A stretch of 64,000 bases of DNA from Conchocele bisecta (lineage: Eukaryota > Mollusca > Bivalvia > Lucinida > Thyasiridae). Within the stretch, counting starts at the first letter, position 1, and every line of letters starts with the position of its first letter. Positions 52,913 through 63,668 of this stretch are shown one piece after another. A program made the translations under genes and the position numbers. The stretch covers positions 13,667,043 to 13,731,042 of the forward strand of contig CM055267.1 of the NCBI GenBank assembly GCA_029237695.1, in the 5' to 3' direction. The notes beneath the pieces are model-generated. The model did not search any database and had not been told where the DNA came from. It worked only from the letters and a program-made list of their open reading frames with translations.

Positions 52913-53499
52913 TGTGGCTGTGACTGGAGAACTGGAACTTATGGGTTTTGCGACCAGTGTTGATCCAGATCAGCCTGTGCATCCGCACAGTCTGACCAGG
53001 ATCTGCACTGTTCGCCATTCCATCAATTAAACACCATTGCTTCTAACAAACAATATAGTTCCAGCACTCCAGATTAGGTGTGTAAATGCATATTTTACGC
53101 CCTTATTTTAGCAGAATACGCATTTATTATCAAACATGGGAGTACACAATACTCACAGCAATGGGAAAATACACATTGATTTTCAAATTGAGTAGTGAAA
53201 ATACTGTAATAAAGATGAAAATTTACTTAGTTAAGCGGCAAAAAGCAAACAGTTCAAATAAGTGAATTTTTATAATTTGTTTTATTTTCTATCATTTATT
53301 CCCTATTTAATAAGGAAGAAAATAAATAATACATTTGTAAAAGTAAAGCACGCATTGAATATGAAATATGGGGGTATAATACTCTTTAGATGGAAAACTT
53401 ATCTGGAGCTCTGTAGATCGTTATAAAACTCCAGGAGTGTGATATGTACTCGGGAGCTACACTGGTCCCATACTCCCCATTTCTCCAGTCACAACCAGT
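52913..53499. repeat. MITE family A, copy 5, split by ~370 bp
   Basis: The left part (52913-53045) starts GTGGCTGTGACTGGAGAACT and the right part (about 53415-53499) ends CCATTTCTCCAGTCACAACC. The AT-rich sequence between them is absent from the other copies. Confidence 0.6.
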
Positions 53500-54308
53500 G
53501 AACCACACATACAAACATATAGTACGTGATAACTGAAAGTCAAACCGTGGGATTTGTAAGACTTATATATAATTAATTATTTCTGTAAATATTAACATTA
53601 TTGGTTTATTGTCTCACCATTGTTTAGTGGAAAGTTATAAATTATATGCACTGGTGTGGAACAAAGCCTCGTTTCTGACGACATATTCCGACACTCGAGT
53701 GGTAAAATTACCCTTAGTCAAAATCCCGTTGTCTTCGCCGTTGTCGTAGACATCTACAATTACGTCCTAATGTTGAACATTAGTCGGTTCATTACCAAAC
53801 GACATCAATCATTTCTCACATTGATGGCTATGGGCTATCTAGTAGTATCTACCCATTTGGGTTTTCTTCGCCTTGAATGACATTGACCTTCGTGGGTGAG
53901 ACACTCAGCCGAGGATCGCATGTGTCGTGAAGCAAAGGAAAATAAAAAAGGTGACTTATAAAATGTATAATCTGGGAAGTACCTTTGCTGCCAGTGTAGA
54001 ATAACATGCAAATGATGAGGCCCAGTTTTGTCAGACCGTGGTTCATCATTTATTTCATAGCATAAGCCGTATTCGATCAGCATATACATGTTTGGGTTTT
54101 TCTATCCAATGCTCATGGCTGACATAGCGTGAGACCATTAAGCCCCAATATACCGACTTTAACTCTTACAATGCTAACTTGAAATTTTGCCGTCTGCTGT
54201 TTATTTTCTATTTTCTCTGATTTGACAGCACTTTATAATAATTTCCCGGCTTACAAAATAAGAAACATAGCAGGCGACAATTTTCGGTTAACTTCTTATG
54301 AAACACCA
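53500..54308. other. MAT intron 1, no gene seen
   Basis: AT-rich intron sequence. The 74-84-codon ORFs at 53656-54089 lie on both strands and carry no recognisable motif. Confidence 0.5.
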
Positions 54309-54822
54309 CATGTCAGACAAGATCTGCCGCCTGTTGTCCTTTTCAGACACGATCTGCCACCCACGATTTGCCGCCTGTTGTCCTTTTGAGACAAGATCTG
54401 CTGCCTGTTTTGTCTATTTCAGACAAGCTATACCACCCGTTGTTCATTTCCGACAAGACCTGTAGCTGTTGTCTATTTCAGACAAGATCTGTAGCTGTTG
54501 TCTATTTCCAGACAAGATCTGTAGCTGTTGTCTATTTCAGACAAGATCTGTAGCTGTTGTCTATTTCCGACAAGACCTGTAGCTGTTGTCTATTTCAGAC
54601 AAGATCTGTAGCTGTTGTCTATTTCAGACAAGATCTGTAGCTGTTGTCTATTTCAGACTAGCTGTTGTCTATTTCCGACAAGACCTGTAGCTGTTGTCTA
54701 TTTCAGACAAGATCTGTAGCTGTTGTCTATTTCAGACAAGATCTGTAGCTGTTGTCTATTTCAGACAAGATCTGTAGCTGTTGTCTATTTCCGACAAGAC
54801 CTGTAGCTGTTGTCTATTTCAG
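54309..54822 (+). repeat. 29-bp array built from the exon 2 acceptor
   Basis: About 17 units of a 29-bp word: TAGCTGTTGTCTATTTCAG joined to ACAAGATCTG. The boundary between these two parts is exactly the intron-exon junction of MAT exon 2 (CTATTTCAG then ACAAGATCTG). Most units end in TTTCAG or TTCCG before ACAAG. The last unit is the real splice site. Units at the far end (54309-54430) are more diverged (CCGCCTGTTGTCCTTTT). Confidence 0.9.
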
Positions 54823-55023
54823 ACAAGATCTGCGACCAGATCAGCGACGCGATCCTGGATGAGCACCTGCGGGCGGACCCGGACTCGAAGGTGGCGTGCG
54901 AGGTGACGGCGAAGACGGGCATGATCATGGTGACGGGCGAGATCACGTCGACGGCCGTCATCGACTACCAGACCGTCGTCCGCAAAACGATCAAACACAT
55001 CGGATACGACCACTCGTCCAAAG
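54823..55023 (+). CDS. MAT: S-adenosylmethionine synthetase, exon 2
   Basis: Adds residues 26-92 plus one base. Contains [15 protein letters not shown], the [17 protein letters not shown] segment and the [19 protein letters not shown] segment, in the family order and with the family lengths. These hold part of the ATP/metal site and the first domain. Donor GTGAGAC at 55024. Codon use is GC-rich at third positions, unlike the AT-rich surroundings, which supports a real constrained exon. Its acceptor is the last of about 17 near-identical acceptor copies. Confidence 0.92.
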
Positions 55024-55266
55024 GTGAGACACGAAAAGTGGTACTTACCACTCTGGGGATAGTACGCCACGCGCACTTGCTATTTGGATGGGGTGTACTA
55101 ACTCGGGTTAGAACAATTATCCACTTCGAAGCATGCTTTCTTTAATACCTCAGCAACTACTGAAGCAATTTCGTTGCGATGAACCGTTGTCCGTAGCAGC
55201 TGCGGACGGTACACGAGTATATTTCAAGAGTTACTGTTCGTAACTATGATTCTACATATCCGGCAG
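55024..55266. other. MAT intron 2
   Basis: A 243-bp intron with normal ends (GTGAGA ... CCGGCAG). It contains a small hairpin (GTCCGTAGCAGCTGCGGACG near 55190) and AAGAGTTACTGTTCGTAACT, whose inverse relative stands near 1545-1575. Confidence 0.7.
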
Positions 55267-55379
55267 GTTTCGACTACAGCACGTGCTCGGTGCTGTTGGC
55301 GCTTGAACACCAGAGTCCCGACATAGCGTACGGCGTGTACGAGGGGCGCCAGGAGGAGGATATTGGCGCCGGCGACCAG
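55267..55379 (+). CDS. MAT: S-adenosylmethionine synthetase, exon 3
   Basis: Adds residues 93-130: [15 protein letters not shown], then [22 protein letters not shown]. The end GAGDQ is the first half of the MAT signature (GAGDQG...GY); the second half starts exon 4. The AEY-like length and the position of the intron match animal MAT genes as I know them. Right after the donor (GTAAATAC) begins the 96-bp array whose units copy the last 66 bases of this exon. If the first array donor is used the exon is as given; use of a later donor would read into a stop (TAA) 24 bases after the junction. Confidence 0.92.
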
Positions 55380-58300
55380 GTAAATACACTTTCATACACT
55401 TAACACCAGAGTCCCGACATAGCGCACGGCGTGTACGAGGGGTGCCAGGAGGAGGATATTGGCGCCGGCGACCAGGTAAATACACTTACATACACTTAAC
55501 ACCAGAGTCACGACATAGCATACGGCATGTACGAGGGGTGCCAGGAGGAGGATATTGGCGCCGGCGACCAGGTAAATACACTTACATACACTTAACACCA
55601 GAGTCCCGACATAGCGTACGGCATGTACGAGGGGCGCCAGGAGGAGGATATTGGCGCCGGCGACCAGGTAAATACACTTACATACACTTAACACCAGAGT
55701 CCCGACATAGCGTACGGCGTGTACGAGGGGTGCCAGGAGGATATTGGCGCCGGCAACCAGGTAAATACACTTACATACACTTAACACCAGAGTCACGACA
55801 TAGCGTACGGCGTGTACGAGGGGTGCCAGGAGGAGGATATTGGCGCCGGCGACCAGGTAAATACACTTGCATACACTTAACACCAGAGTCACGACATAGC
55901 GTACGGCGTGTACGAGGGGTGCCAGGAGGAGGATATTGGTGCCGGCGACCAGGTAAATACACTTACATACACTTAACACCAGAGTCACGACATAGCGTAC
56001 GGCGTGTACGAGGGGCGCCAGGAGGAGGATATTGGCGCCGGCGACCAGGTAAATACACTTACATACACTTAACACCAGAGTCACGACATAGCGTACGGCG
56101 TGTACGAGGGTGCCAGGAGGAGGATATTGGCGCCGGCGACCAGGTAATACACTTACATACACTTAACACCACCAAGTCAAGACATAGCGTACGGCGTGTA
56201 CGAGGGGTGCCAGGAGGAGGATATTGGCGCCGTCGACCAGGTAAATACACTTACATACACTTACCATCAGTACTACGACATAGCGTACGGCGTGTACGAG
56301 GGGCGCCAGGAGGAGGATATTGGCGCCGGCGACCAGGTAAATACACTTACATACACTTAACACCAGAGTCACGACATAGTGTACGGCGTGTACGAGGGGT
56401 GCCAGGAGGAGGATATTGGCGCCGCGACCAGGTAAATACACTTACATACACTTAACACCAGAGTCCGACATAGCGTACGGCGTGTACGAGGGGTCGCCAG
56501 GAGGAGGATATTGGCGCCGTCGACCAGGTAAATACACTTACATACACTTAACACCAGTCACGACATAGCGTACGGCGTGTACGAGGGGTGCCAGGAGGAG
56601 GATATTGGCGTCGGCGACCAGGAAAATACACACTACATACACTTAACAACCAGAGTCACGACATAGAGTACGCATGTACGAGGGGTGCCAGAGGAGGAAT
56701 ATTGGCGTCGGCGACCAGGTAAATACACTTGCATACACGTTAACACCACCAGTCCCGACATAGCGTACGGCAAGTACGAGGGGTTGCCAGGAGGAGGATA
56801 TTGGCGCCGTCGACCAGTAAATACACTTACATACACTTAACACCAGAGTCCCGACATAGCGTACGGCTGTAAGTAGGGGCGTCGCCAGGAGAGGATATTG
56901 GCGCCGGCGACCAGGTAAATACACTTACATACACTTAACACCAGAGTCACGAAATAGCGTACGGCGTGTACGAGGGGTGCCAGGAGGAGGATATTGGCGT
57001 CGGCGACCAGGTAAATACACTTGCATACACTTAACACCAGAGTCCCGACATAGTGTACGGCATGTACGAGGGGTGCCAGGAGGAGGATATTGGCGTCGGC
57101 GACCAGGTAAATACACTTGCATACACTTCACAGAGTCCCGACATAGTGTACGGCATGTACGAGGGGTGCCAGGAGGAGGATATTGGCGTCGGCGACCAGG
57201 TAAATACACTTGCATACACTTAACACCAGAGTCCCGACATAGTGTACGGCATGTACGAGGGGTGCCAGGAGGAGGATATTGGGGTCGGCGACCAGGTAAA
57301 TACACTTGCATACACTTAACACCAGAGTCCCGACATAGCGTACGGCATGTACGAGGGGTGCCAGGAGGAGGATATTGGCGTCGGCGACCAGGTAAATACA
57401 CTTGCATACACTTAACACCAGAGTCCCGACATAGTGTACGGCATGTACGAGGGGTGCCAGGAGGAGGATATTGGCGCCGGCGACCAGGTAAATACACTTA
57501 CATACACTTAACACCAGAGTCACGACATAGCGTACGGCATGTACGAGGGGTGCCAGGAGGAGGATATTGGCGCCGGCGACCAGGTAAATACACTTACATA
57601 CACTTAACACCAGAGTCACGACATAGCGTACGGCATGTACGAGGGGTGCCAGCAGGAGGATATTGGCGCCGGCGACCAGGTAAATACACTTACATACACT
57701 TAACACCAGAGTCACGACATAGCGTACGGCGTGTACGAGGGGTGCCAGGAGGAGGATATTGGCGCCGTCGACCAGGTAAATACACTTACATACACTTAAC
57801 ACCAGAGTCCCGACATAGCGTACGGCGTGTACGAGGGGCGCCAGGAGGAGGATATTGGCGCCGGCGACCAGGTAAATACACTTACATACACTTAACACCA
57901 GAGTCACGACATAGCGTACGGCGTGTACGAGGGGTGCCAGGAGGAGGATATTGGCGCCGGCAACCAGGTAAATACACTTACATACACTTAACACCAGAGT
58001 CACGACATAGCGTACGGCGTGTACGAGGGGCGCCAGGAGGAGGATATTGGCGCCGTCGACCAGGTAAATACACTTACATACACTTAACATCAGAGTCCCG
58101 ACATAGCGTACGGCGTGTACGAGGGGTGCCAGGAGGAGGATATTGGCGCTGGCAACCAGGTAAATACACTTACATACACTTAACACCAGAGTCACGACAT
58201 AGCGTACGGCGTGTACGAGGGGTGCCAGGAGGAGGATATTGGTGCCGGCGACCAGGTAAATACACTTACATACACTTAACACCAGAGTCACGACATAGCG

Positions 58301-60380
58301 TACGGCGTGTACGAGGGGCGCCAGGAGGAGGATATTGGCGCCAGCGACCAGGTAAATACACTTACATACACTTAACACCAGTCACACATAGCGTACGGCG
58401 TGTACGAGGGGTGCCAGAGGAGGATATTGGCGCCGGCGACCAGGTAAATACACTTACTACACTTAACACCAGATCACGACATAGCGTACGGCGTGTACGA
58501 GGGTGCCAGGAGGAGGATATGCCGTCGACCAGGTAAATACACTACATACACTTAACACCAGAGTCCCGACATAGCTACGGCGGTGTACGAGGGGCGCCAG
58601 GAGGAGGATATTGGCGCCGGCGACCAGGTAAATACACTTACATACACTTAACACCAGAGTCACGACATAGCGTACGGCGTGTACGAGGGGTCCAGGAGGA
58701 GGATTGGCGCCGGCAACAGAAATACTACATACACTAACACCAGATCACGCATGCGTACGGCGTGTACGAGCGCCAGGAGGAGGATATTGGCGCCGTCGAC
58801 CAGGTAAATACACTTACATACACTTAACACCAGAGTCCCGACATAGCGCACGGCGTACGAGGGTGCCGGAGGAGGATATTAGGCGCCGTCGACCAGGTAA
58901 ATACACTTCATACACTTAACACCAGATCCCGACATAGCGTACGAGGGGTGCCAGGAGGAGGATATTGGCGTCCGGCGACCAGGGTAAATACACTTGATAC
59001 ACTTAACACCAGAGTCACGACATAGCGTACGGCTGTACGAGGGGTGCCAGGAGAGGATATTGGCGCCGGCGACCAGGTAAATACACTACATACACTTAAC
59101 ACCAGAGTCCCGACATAGCACGGCATGTACGAGGGGTGCCAGGAGGAGATAATGCTCCGGCGACCGTAAATACTTACATACATTTAACACCAGAGTCCCG
59201 ACATACGTACGGCATGTACGAGGCGCCAGGAGGAGGATTGGCGCCGGCGACCAGGTAAATACACTTACATACACTTAACACCAGAGTCCCGACATAGCGT
59301 ACGGCGTGTACCGAGGTGCCAGGAGGAGGATATGTGGGGTCTTGGCGACGACCAGGTAAATACACTTACATACACTTAACACCAAGTCACGACATAGCGT
59401 ACGGCGGGTACAGGGTGCCAGGAGAGGATATGGTGCCGTCGACCAGTAAATTCACTTACAAACACTTAACACAGAGTCACCGACAATAGCGTACGGCGTG
59501 TACGAGGGGCCCAGGAGGAGGATATTGGCGCCCGGCGGAACCAGTAATTACACTTACTTACACTTAACACCAATCACGACAATAGCGTACGGCCGTGTAC
59601 GAGGGTTCCAGGAGGAGGATATTGGCGTCCGCAACCAGGTAAAAACACTTACATACACTTAACACCAGAGTCACGACATAGCGTACGCGTGTACGAATGG
59701 GGCGCCAGAGGAGGATAATTGGCGGCCGTCGACCAGGTAAAAACACTTACATACACTTAACACCAGAGTCCCGGGGACATAGCGCCACGGCGTGGTACGG
59801 AGGGGTGCCAGGGAGAGGATATTGCGCGGCCCGGTCGACCAGGTAAATACACTTTACATACAAACTTAACACCAGAGTCCCGACATTAGCGTACGGCTGT
59901 ACGAGGGGTCCAGGAGGAGGGATTAATTGGCGTCGCGACCAGTATATACACGTGCCCAGACACTTAACACCAGAGTCACGACATCGCGTTCGGCGTACAG
60001 GGGTTGGCCAGGAGGAGATATTGGCGCCGGCGACCAGGTAAATAATCATACATACACTTAACACCAGAGTCCCGACTTAGCGGGGTAATACGCGCCATGT
60101 ACGAAGGGGTCCAGGAGGAGGATATTGTCTCCGGCGACCAGGTAAATACACTTACATACATTTAACACCAGAGTCCCGACATAGCGTACGGCATGTACGA
60201 GGGGCGCCAGGAGGAGGATATTGGCGCCGGCGACCAGGTAAATACACTTACATACACTTAACACCAGAGTCCCGACATAGCGTACGGCGTGTACGAGGGG
60301 TGCCAGGAGGAGGATATTGGCGCCGGCGACCAGGTAAATACACTTACATACACTTAACACCAGAGTCACGACATAGCGTA
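55380..60380 (+). repeat. 96-bp array (about 52 units) built from the exon 3 end and its donor
   Basis: Each unit is the last 66 exon bases (from AGTCCCGACATAGCGTACGG to GGCGACCAG) plus 30 intron bases (GTAAATACACTTACATACAC, then TTAACACCAG). The 11-base end TTAACACCAG is close to the exon's own TTGAACACCAG, so the unit duplicated across that short match. Units vary at a few fixed sites: TCCCGAC/TCACGAC, GGCGTG/GGCATG, GGGCGCC/GGGTGCC, GCCGGC/GCCGTC/GTCGGC. Units at 55380-56090, 56980-58375 and 60140-60380 are clean; those at about 56100-56960 and 58380-60130 carry many small indels. The array ends abruptly in a LINE fragment at 60381. 96 is a multiple of three, so wrong frames stay open for up to 519 codons. 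Confidence 0.93.
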
Positions 60381-61445
60381 CCATTTCCAAGTGGTTTATG
60401 CTTACCTGTGTGTGCGGGCTTCAATACCGGGGAGGCGTATTCCACAACTGGTCGGACAATGTTTTGTAAACAGCTTCGCGGATAATCACATTTCTGTTTA
60501 CAAAACCAAGTGACTTGTTTGCTGTATATGTGGTCCTTTTGATGTGGCTTTTCAAGGTAATAATTTTATTTGAGCTGATGTCGACCCCAAGATACCTTGA
60601 ACTATACCTGCGGACTTTTATGTCTGGCCATGTAGAACGTAGTTTGATAGGATTGCAGACCTTGACCTTGTAACGTGTATAACTGTACACTTACTTAGGT
60701 TAAATTCCATATCACACGTTTTCTCCCATAGTTCAACTGTAGCCAGGCCCACTTGTGGTATCTCAGCATCACGAAGGCATAAGAGCTCTAAGTAAACAGC
60801 GGTAGCATCAACGAACAGTCTTACCTTTGATCTGATGTTCTCAGGATGGTCGTTGATGCAACTGAGAAACAATATGGGTCCTAGGACTGATCCCTGGGGA
60901 ACACCCGATGAAATGGCTGCCTCTGATGATGTTTCGCTGTCAAATACAACCCTCTGTGTTCTGTTTGAGAGAAACATGTTGATCCATCTGAGGACATCAC
61001 CCCTAATTCCATATTGTTGGAGCTTGTAAAGCAATGTGTAATGACTTACCTTTTCAAATGCTTTGCTGGAGTCTAACAGTACAATATTAGTCTGGTGGCC
61101 ATCAACAGCATTACGGGCTATGTCCTCGACAATCATTATCAGTTGTGTATCACAGGAGCGTTTGGACCTGAACCCATGTTGTAGATCGTATAGGATACTG
61201 TGCCTATGAATGTGTGATACGAGGCTGGTCGTAACTATGTGTATCAACGCCTTGCAGGATACATGTGAGGGAGATGGGTCTGTATTTTGTGGCACTGCTT
61301 TTATCACCCTTCTTGGACAAGGGGCACACATTTGCACTGCTCCCTTCTGTGGGAACTCTACCTGTATCTAGAGATCTCTGGAATATGACTTGCACAATAG
61401 GTGAAAACAAGGTGTTAACTATCGTGTAAGCAATTTCCATGACTC
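60381..61445 (-). pseudogene. Truncated non-LTR retrotransposon reverse transcriptase
   Basis: On the minus strand, two or three frames form part of a LINE reverse transcriptase: SSANVCPLSKKGDKS and YRPISLTC (fingers), then LQHGFRSKRSCDTQL, the LDSSKAFEKVSH motif, SGVPQGSVLGP, the catalytic box as FVDATAVYL, and a downstream YLGVDISS...LKSHIK segment. The usual second catalytic Asp is Ala here, so the copy is dead. Frame breaks lie near 61250 and 60650. It belongs to a CR1/L2/Jockey-like group by look, but I would not name the clade. It cuts off the last unit of the 96-bp array, so it inserted after the array formed or supplied its edge. Confidence 0.85.
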
Positions 61446-61699
61446 GGAAGGCATGCTTGATTAAACAAGCAGACGCTCAAAAATGGATCAAGGATTCATG
61501 TGAGTATGAATATGTGACGGGCAGTAACGTGAACATGTTCTCGGTATCTTTGTTGCAGAAGTAAATGCAAGCAAAATGTTCCGCAATATTATTTCAATTT
61601 CATTATGTACTACATTCGACTGGAACTCTAAGGGTCACGCTCGATTTACTGGAATATAACCTCTACGGTTGACTCTGTATAGCCCCGGTACGGTTGTAG
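61446..61699. other. MAT intron 3, distal end
   Basis: Intron remainder between the LINE fragment and exon 4, ending in a CGGTTGTAG acceptor. No gene seen. Confidence 0.6.
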
Positions 61700-61843
61700 G
61701 GCCTGATGTTCGGCTATGCCACGGATGAGACGGACGAGTGTATGCCCCTGACGGCCGTCCTGTCCCACAGGCTCAACTCCAAGATGGCCGAATTGCGGCG
61801 GAACGGTCAACTGCCGTGGGCGAGACCCGACTCCAAAACACAG
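61700..61843 (+). CDS. MAT: S-adenosylmethionine synthetase, exon 4
   Basis: 48 codons exactly (residues 131-178), phase 0 at both ends: [38 protein letters not shown] and WARPDSKTQ, the most conserved block of the enzyme, with the rest of the GAGDQG signature at its start. Acceptor TTGTAG, donor GTGATG. The length of this exon equals that of the animal gene as I recall it. Confidence 0.93.
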
Positions 61844-62711
61844 GTGATGCTTACATCGATGGTGTGGGGGATTACACATACATGCTTGCAAATTATAAGC
61901 CAAAACTGCAAATAAGTAAATATTATATCCATCTTCACTGTGATAATATACATATGCAGCGAATGCCTTGTGTGCTTTTTTTCTGATGAGAAATTCTTGG
62001 AAAATTATCGTCCGCAACCATCGTTGGGTTATGTCATGGCAAACTGGCAAGTAAATATTTTTAATTAAAAGTAGGTGTTGTTTCAGGATTTTAGCTCTTG
62101 AGCGAATGAACTTTTAGACGAATGGGCAAACCATATACACTTAGTATCAGTTGACATAATTATAATTGTTCCGATACATGTATCATAAAGACGTGGATAC
62201 ACAAATATTATGCAGGGATTCCACTGGGGAAAATAAAAAAATCGCCACTTGAAAAAAGAAAAAAAGGAATAACCAATAGGATAAAAATAAACAATTGGCG
62301 ATAAAAAATTACAATTTTCGATTTTTTATATTTTTTTTCGAAAATTGTAATTTTTTATCGCCAATTGTTTTTTTATCGCCAATTGCGAAAGTGGCGATCG
62401 TCAGCGGAATCCCTGATTATGGTCGCGTGATATTGGTCTGTTGTTTTACGATACATAACGTAAACATGCCTTTAGAATCGATTCTGTGGGCGGCTGGTTT
62501 GGAGCATGCAAAGGGTAACAATGCGTTTCATTCTTGCAGGAATCCCGATATCACTAGTTCGGCCCTCGAGTACATTTTTGGCTTTCCTGTTACTTGAGAG
62601 TTTAAATCCGGTTATACCCATTATAGAAGTAATGGAAATAATACTAATCATATTACATTTAAGAGCTGAGGATAAGTGACCTTGGTGTGGTGAGGACCTG
62701 ACACCCGTTCA
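61844..62711. repeat. MAT intron 4 part, with an AT-rich hairpin
   Basis: Intron sequence. A long hairpin at about 62290-62385 pairs CAATTGGCGATAAAAAATTA with its complement, with GAAAATTGTAATTTTTTATC between; more AATCGCCACTT/AAGTGGCGAT pairs flank it (62250 and 62390). This is another MITE-type palindrome. No gene. Confidence 0.5.
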
Positions 62712-62955
62712 GGGGCCCGTTTCACTAAACTTCCTACGACTAAAATGTTCGTAAGTGCAAAATTATGATAGTCTGTAAATTTCACATTAACAATGTTTTC
62801 TTGTAAATAATTGTTGGATTTACATTTTTTGAGCATAGGCTGCATATGCAGCCTATGCTCAATAAATGTAAATCCATCAATTGAAATTTACAGACGATTC
62901 TAAATTTGCGCTTACGAACATTTTAGTCGTAAGAAGTTTAGTGAAACGGCCCCCT
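62712..62955. repeat. Hairpin MITE family H, copy 2
   Basis: GGGCCCGTTTCACTAAACTT start, TTAGTGAAACGGCCCC end, and the same central palindrome GGCTGCATATGCAGCC (about 62838-62853) with ATTTACATTTTTTGAGCATA arms. The left arm is longer than in copy 1. Confidence 0.85.
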
Positions 62956-62959
62956 GGTT

Positions 62960-63122
62960 ATTCTAATTGCAGGGCTCAATAAATTGTTATTTCGATGTAA
63001 ATATTCAATTCTGAATTTAGAATTGCCCCCATTATAACAGATGAAATATGGGATTCGATCCCGTTTTCATGGCCTAGAATTACTTTAGCTGTTGACAGGC
63101 CGTTAAACGCCATTAAATAAAT
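62960..63122 (-). repeat. SINE-like element, minus copy
   Basis: On the minus strand: TTTAACGGCCTGTCAACAGC, AAAACGGGATCGAATCCCAT (B-box-like) and AATTGAATATTTACATC. It ends 27 bases before MAT exon 5, so it supplies almost the whole acceptor region. Confidence 0.6.
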
Positions 63123-63149
63123 AAATAATTAGAACCGATTGACACACAG

Positions 63150-63368
63150 GTAACCGTGGAGTACCGACTGGACGCGGGAGCCTGTGTCCCCCTCCGTGTG
63201 CACACCGTCGTGATCTCCATACAGAGCGATGACCACGTGACCTTGGAGCAGCTGCGCAGTGATCTCCGGGAGAAGGTCGTCAAGACTGTGATACCGGAGG
63301 AGTACCTGGATGACAACACCATATACTTCCTGCAGCCGTCCGGGAAGTTCATTATCGGCGGACCCATG
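63150..63368 (+). CDS. MAT: S-adenosylmethionine synthetase, exon 5
   Basis: 73 codons (residues 179-251), phase 0: [59 protein letters not shown] and GKFIIGGPM. It ends inside the second MAT signature (GGP...GDAGLTGRK follows in the family), with a GTATGT donor. The rest of the gene (about 145 residues) lies beyond the window. The acceptor (GATTGACACACAG) is weak in pyrimidines. Confidence 0.93.
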
Positions 63369-63469
63369 GTATGTATATGCGGGTATACCAATTGAGGCAG
63401 CAAACGTAGTCCGCTAAAATAATCTGAATGTTTTAGACGATTTACTTATATCACAGGTGTATGGAAGTT

Positions 63470-63668
63470 AACTCTTTCACCCCTAAGTAACTGGAATGGA
63501 CTTTGATATGTTAATTTTGCAACCAGTCCATTTATGAAAAAGGGGTATTTTATGTTCTCAAAAATAGGAAAATTACTTTCAAAAAGTGCAGATCCTGATG
63601 AGACGGCTCATCTGGATCTGCACTGTTTGCATAAACCGCTATAGCGGGTTTTCGGGTTCAAAGGGTTA
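63470..63668. repeat. MITE family B, intact copy 3
   Basis: TTAACTCTTTCACCCC start and GGGTTCAAAGGGTTAA end, about 199 bp, uninterrupted. At the point where the Polinton sits in copy 2, this copy reads TTTATGAAAAAGGGGTATTT, so it serves as the empty-site reference. Confidence 0.85.

Noticed and set aside
55392..58536. Very long ORFs (up to 519 codons) on both strands in the 96-bp array
   Set aside because: They exist because 96 is a multiple of three; the true MAT frame is stopped in every unit.
54309..60380. CRISPR-like appearance of the regular arrays
   Set aside because: Units are contiguous without variable spacers, derived from an animal exon, and the genome is eukaryotic.
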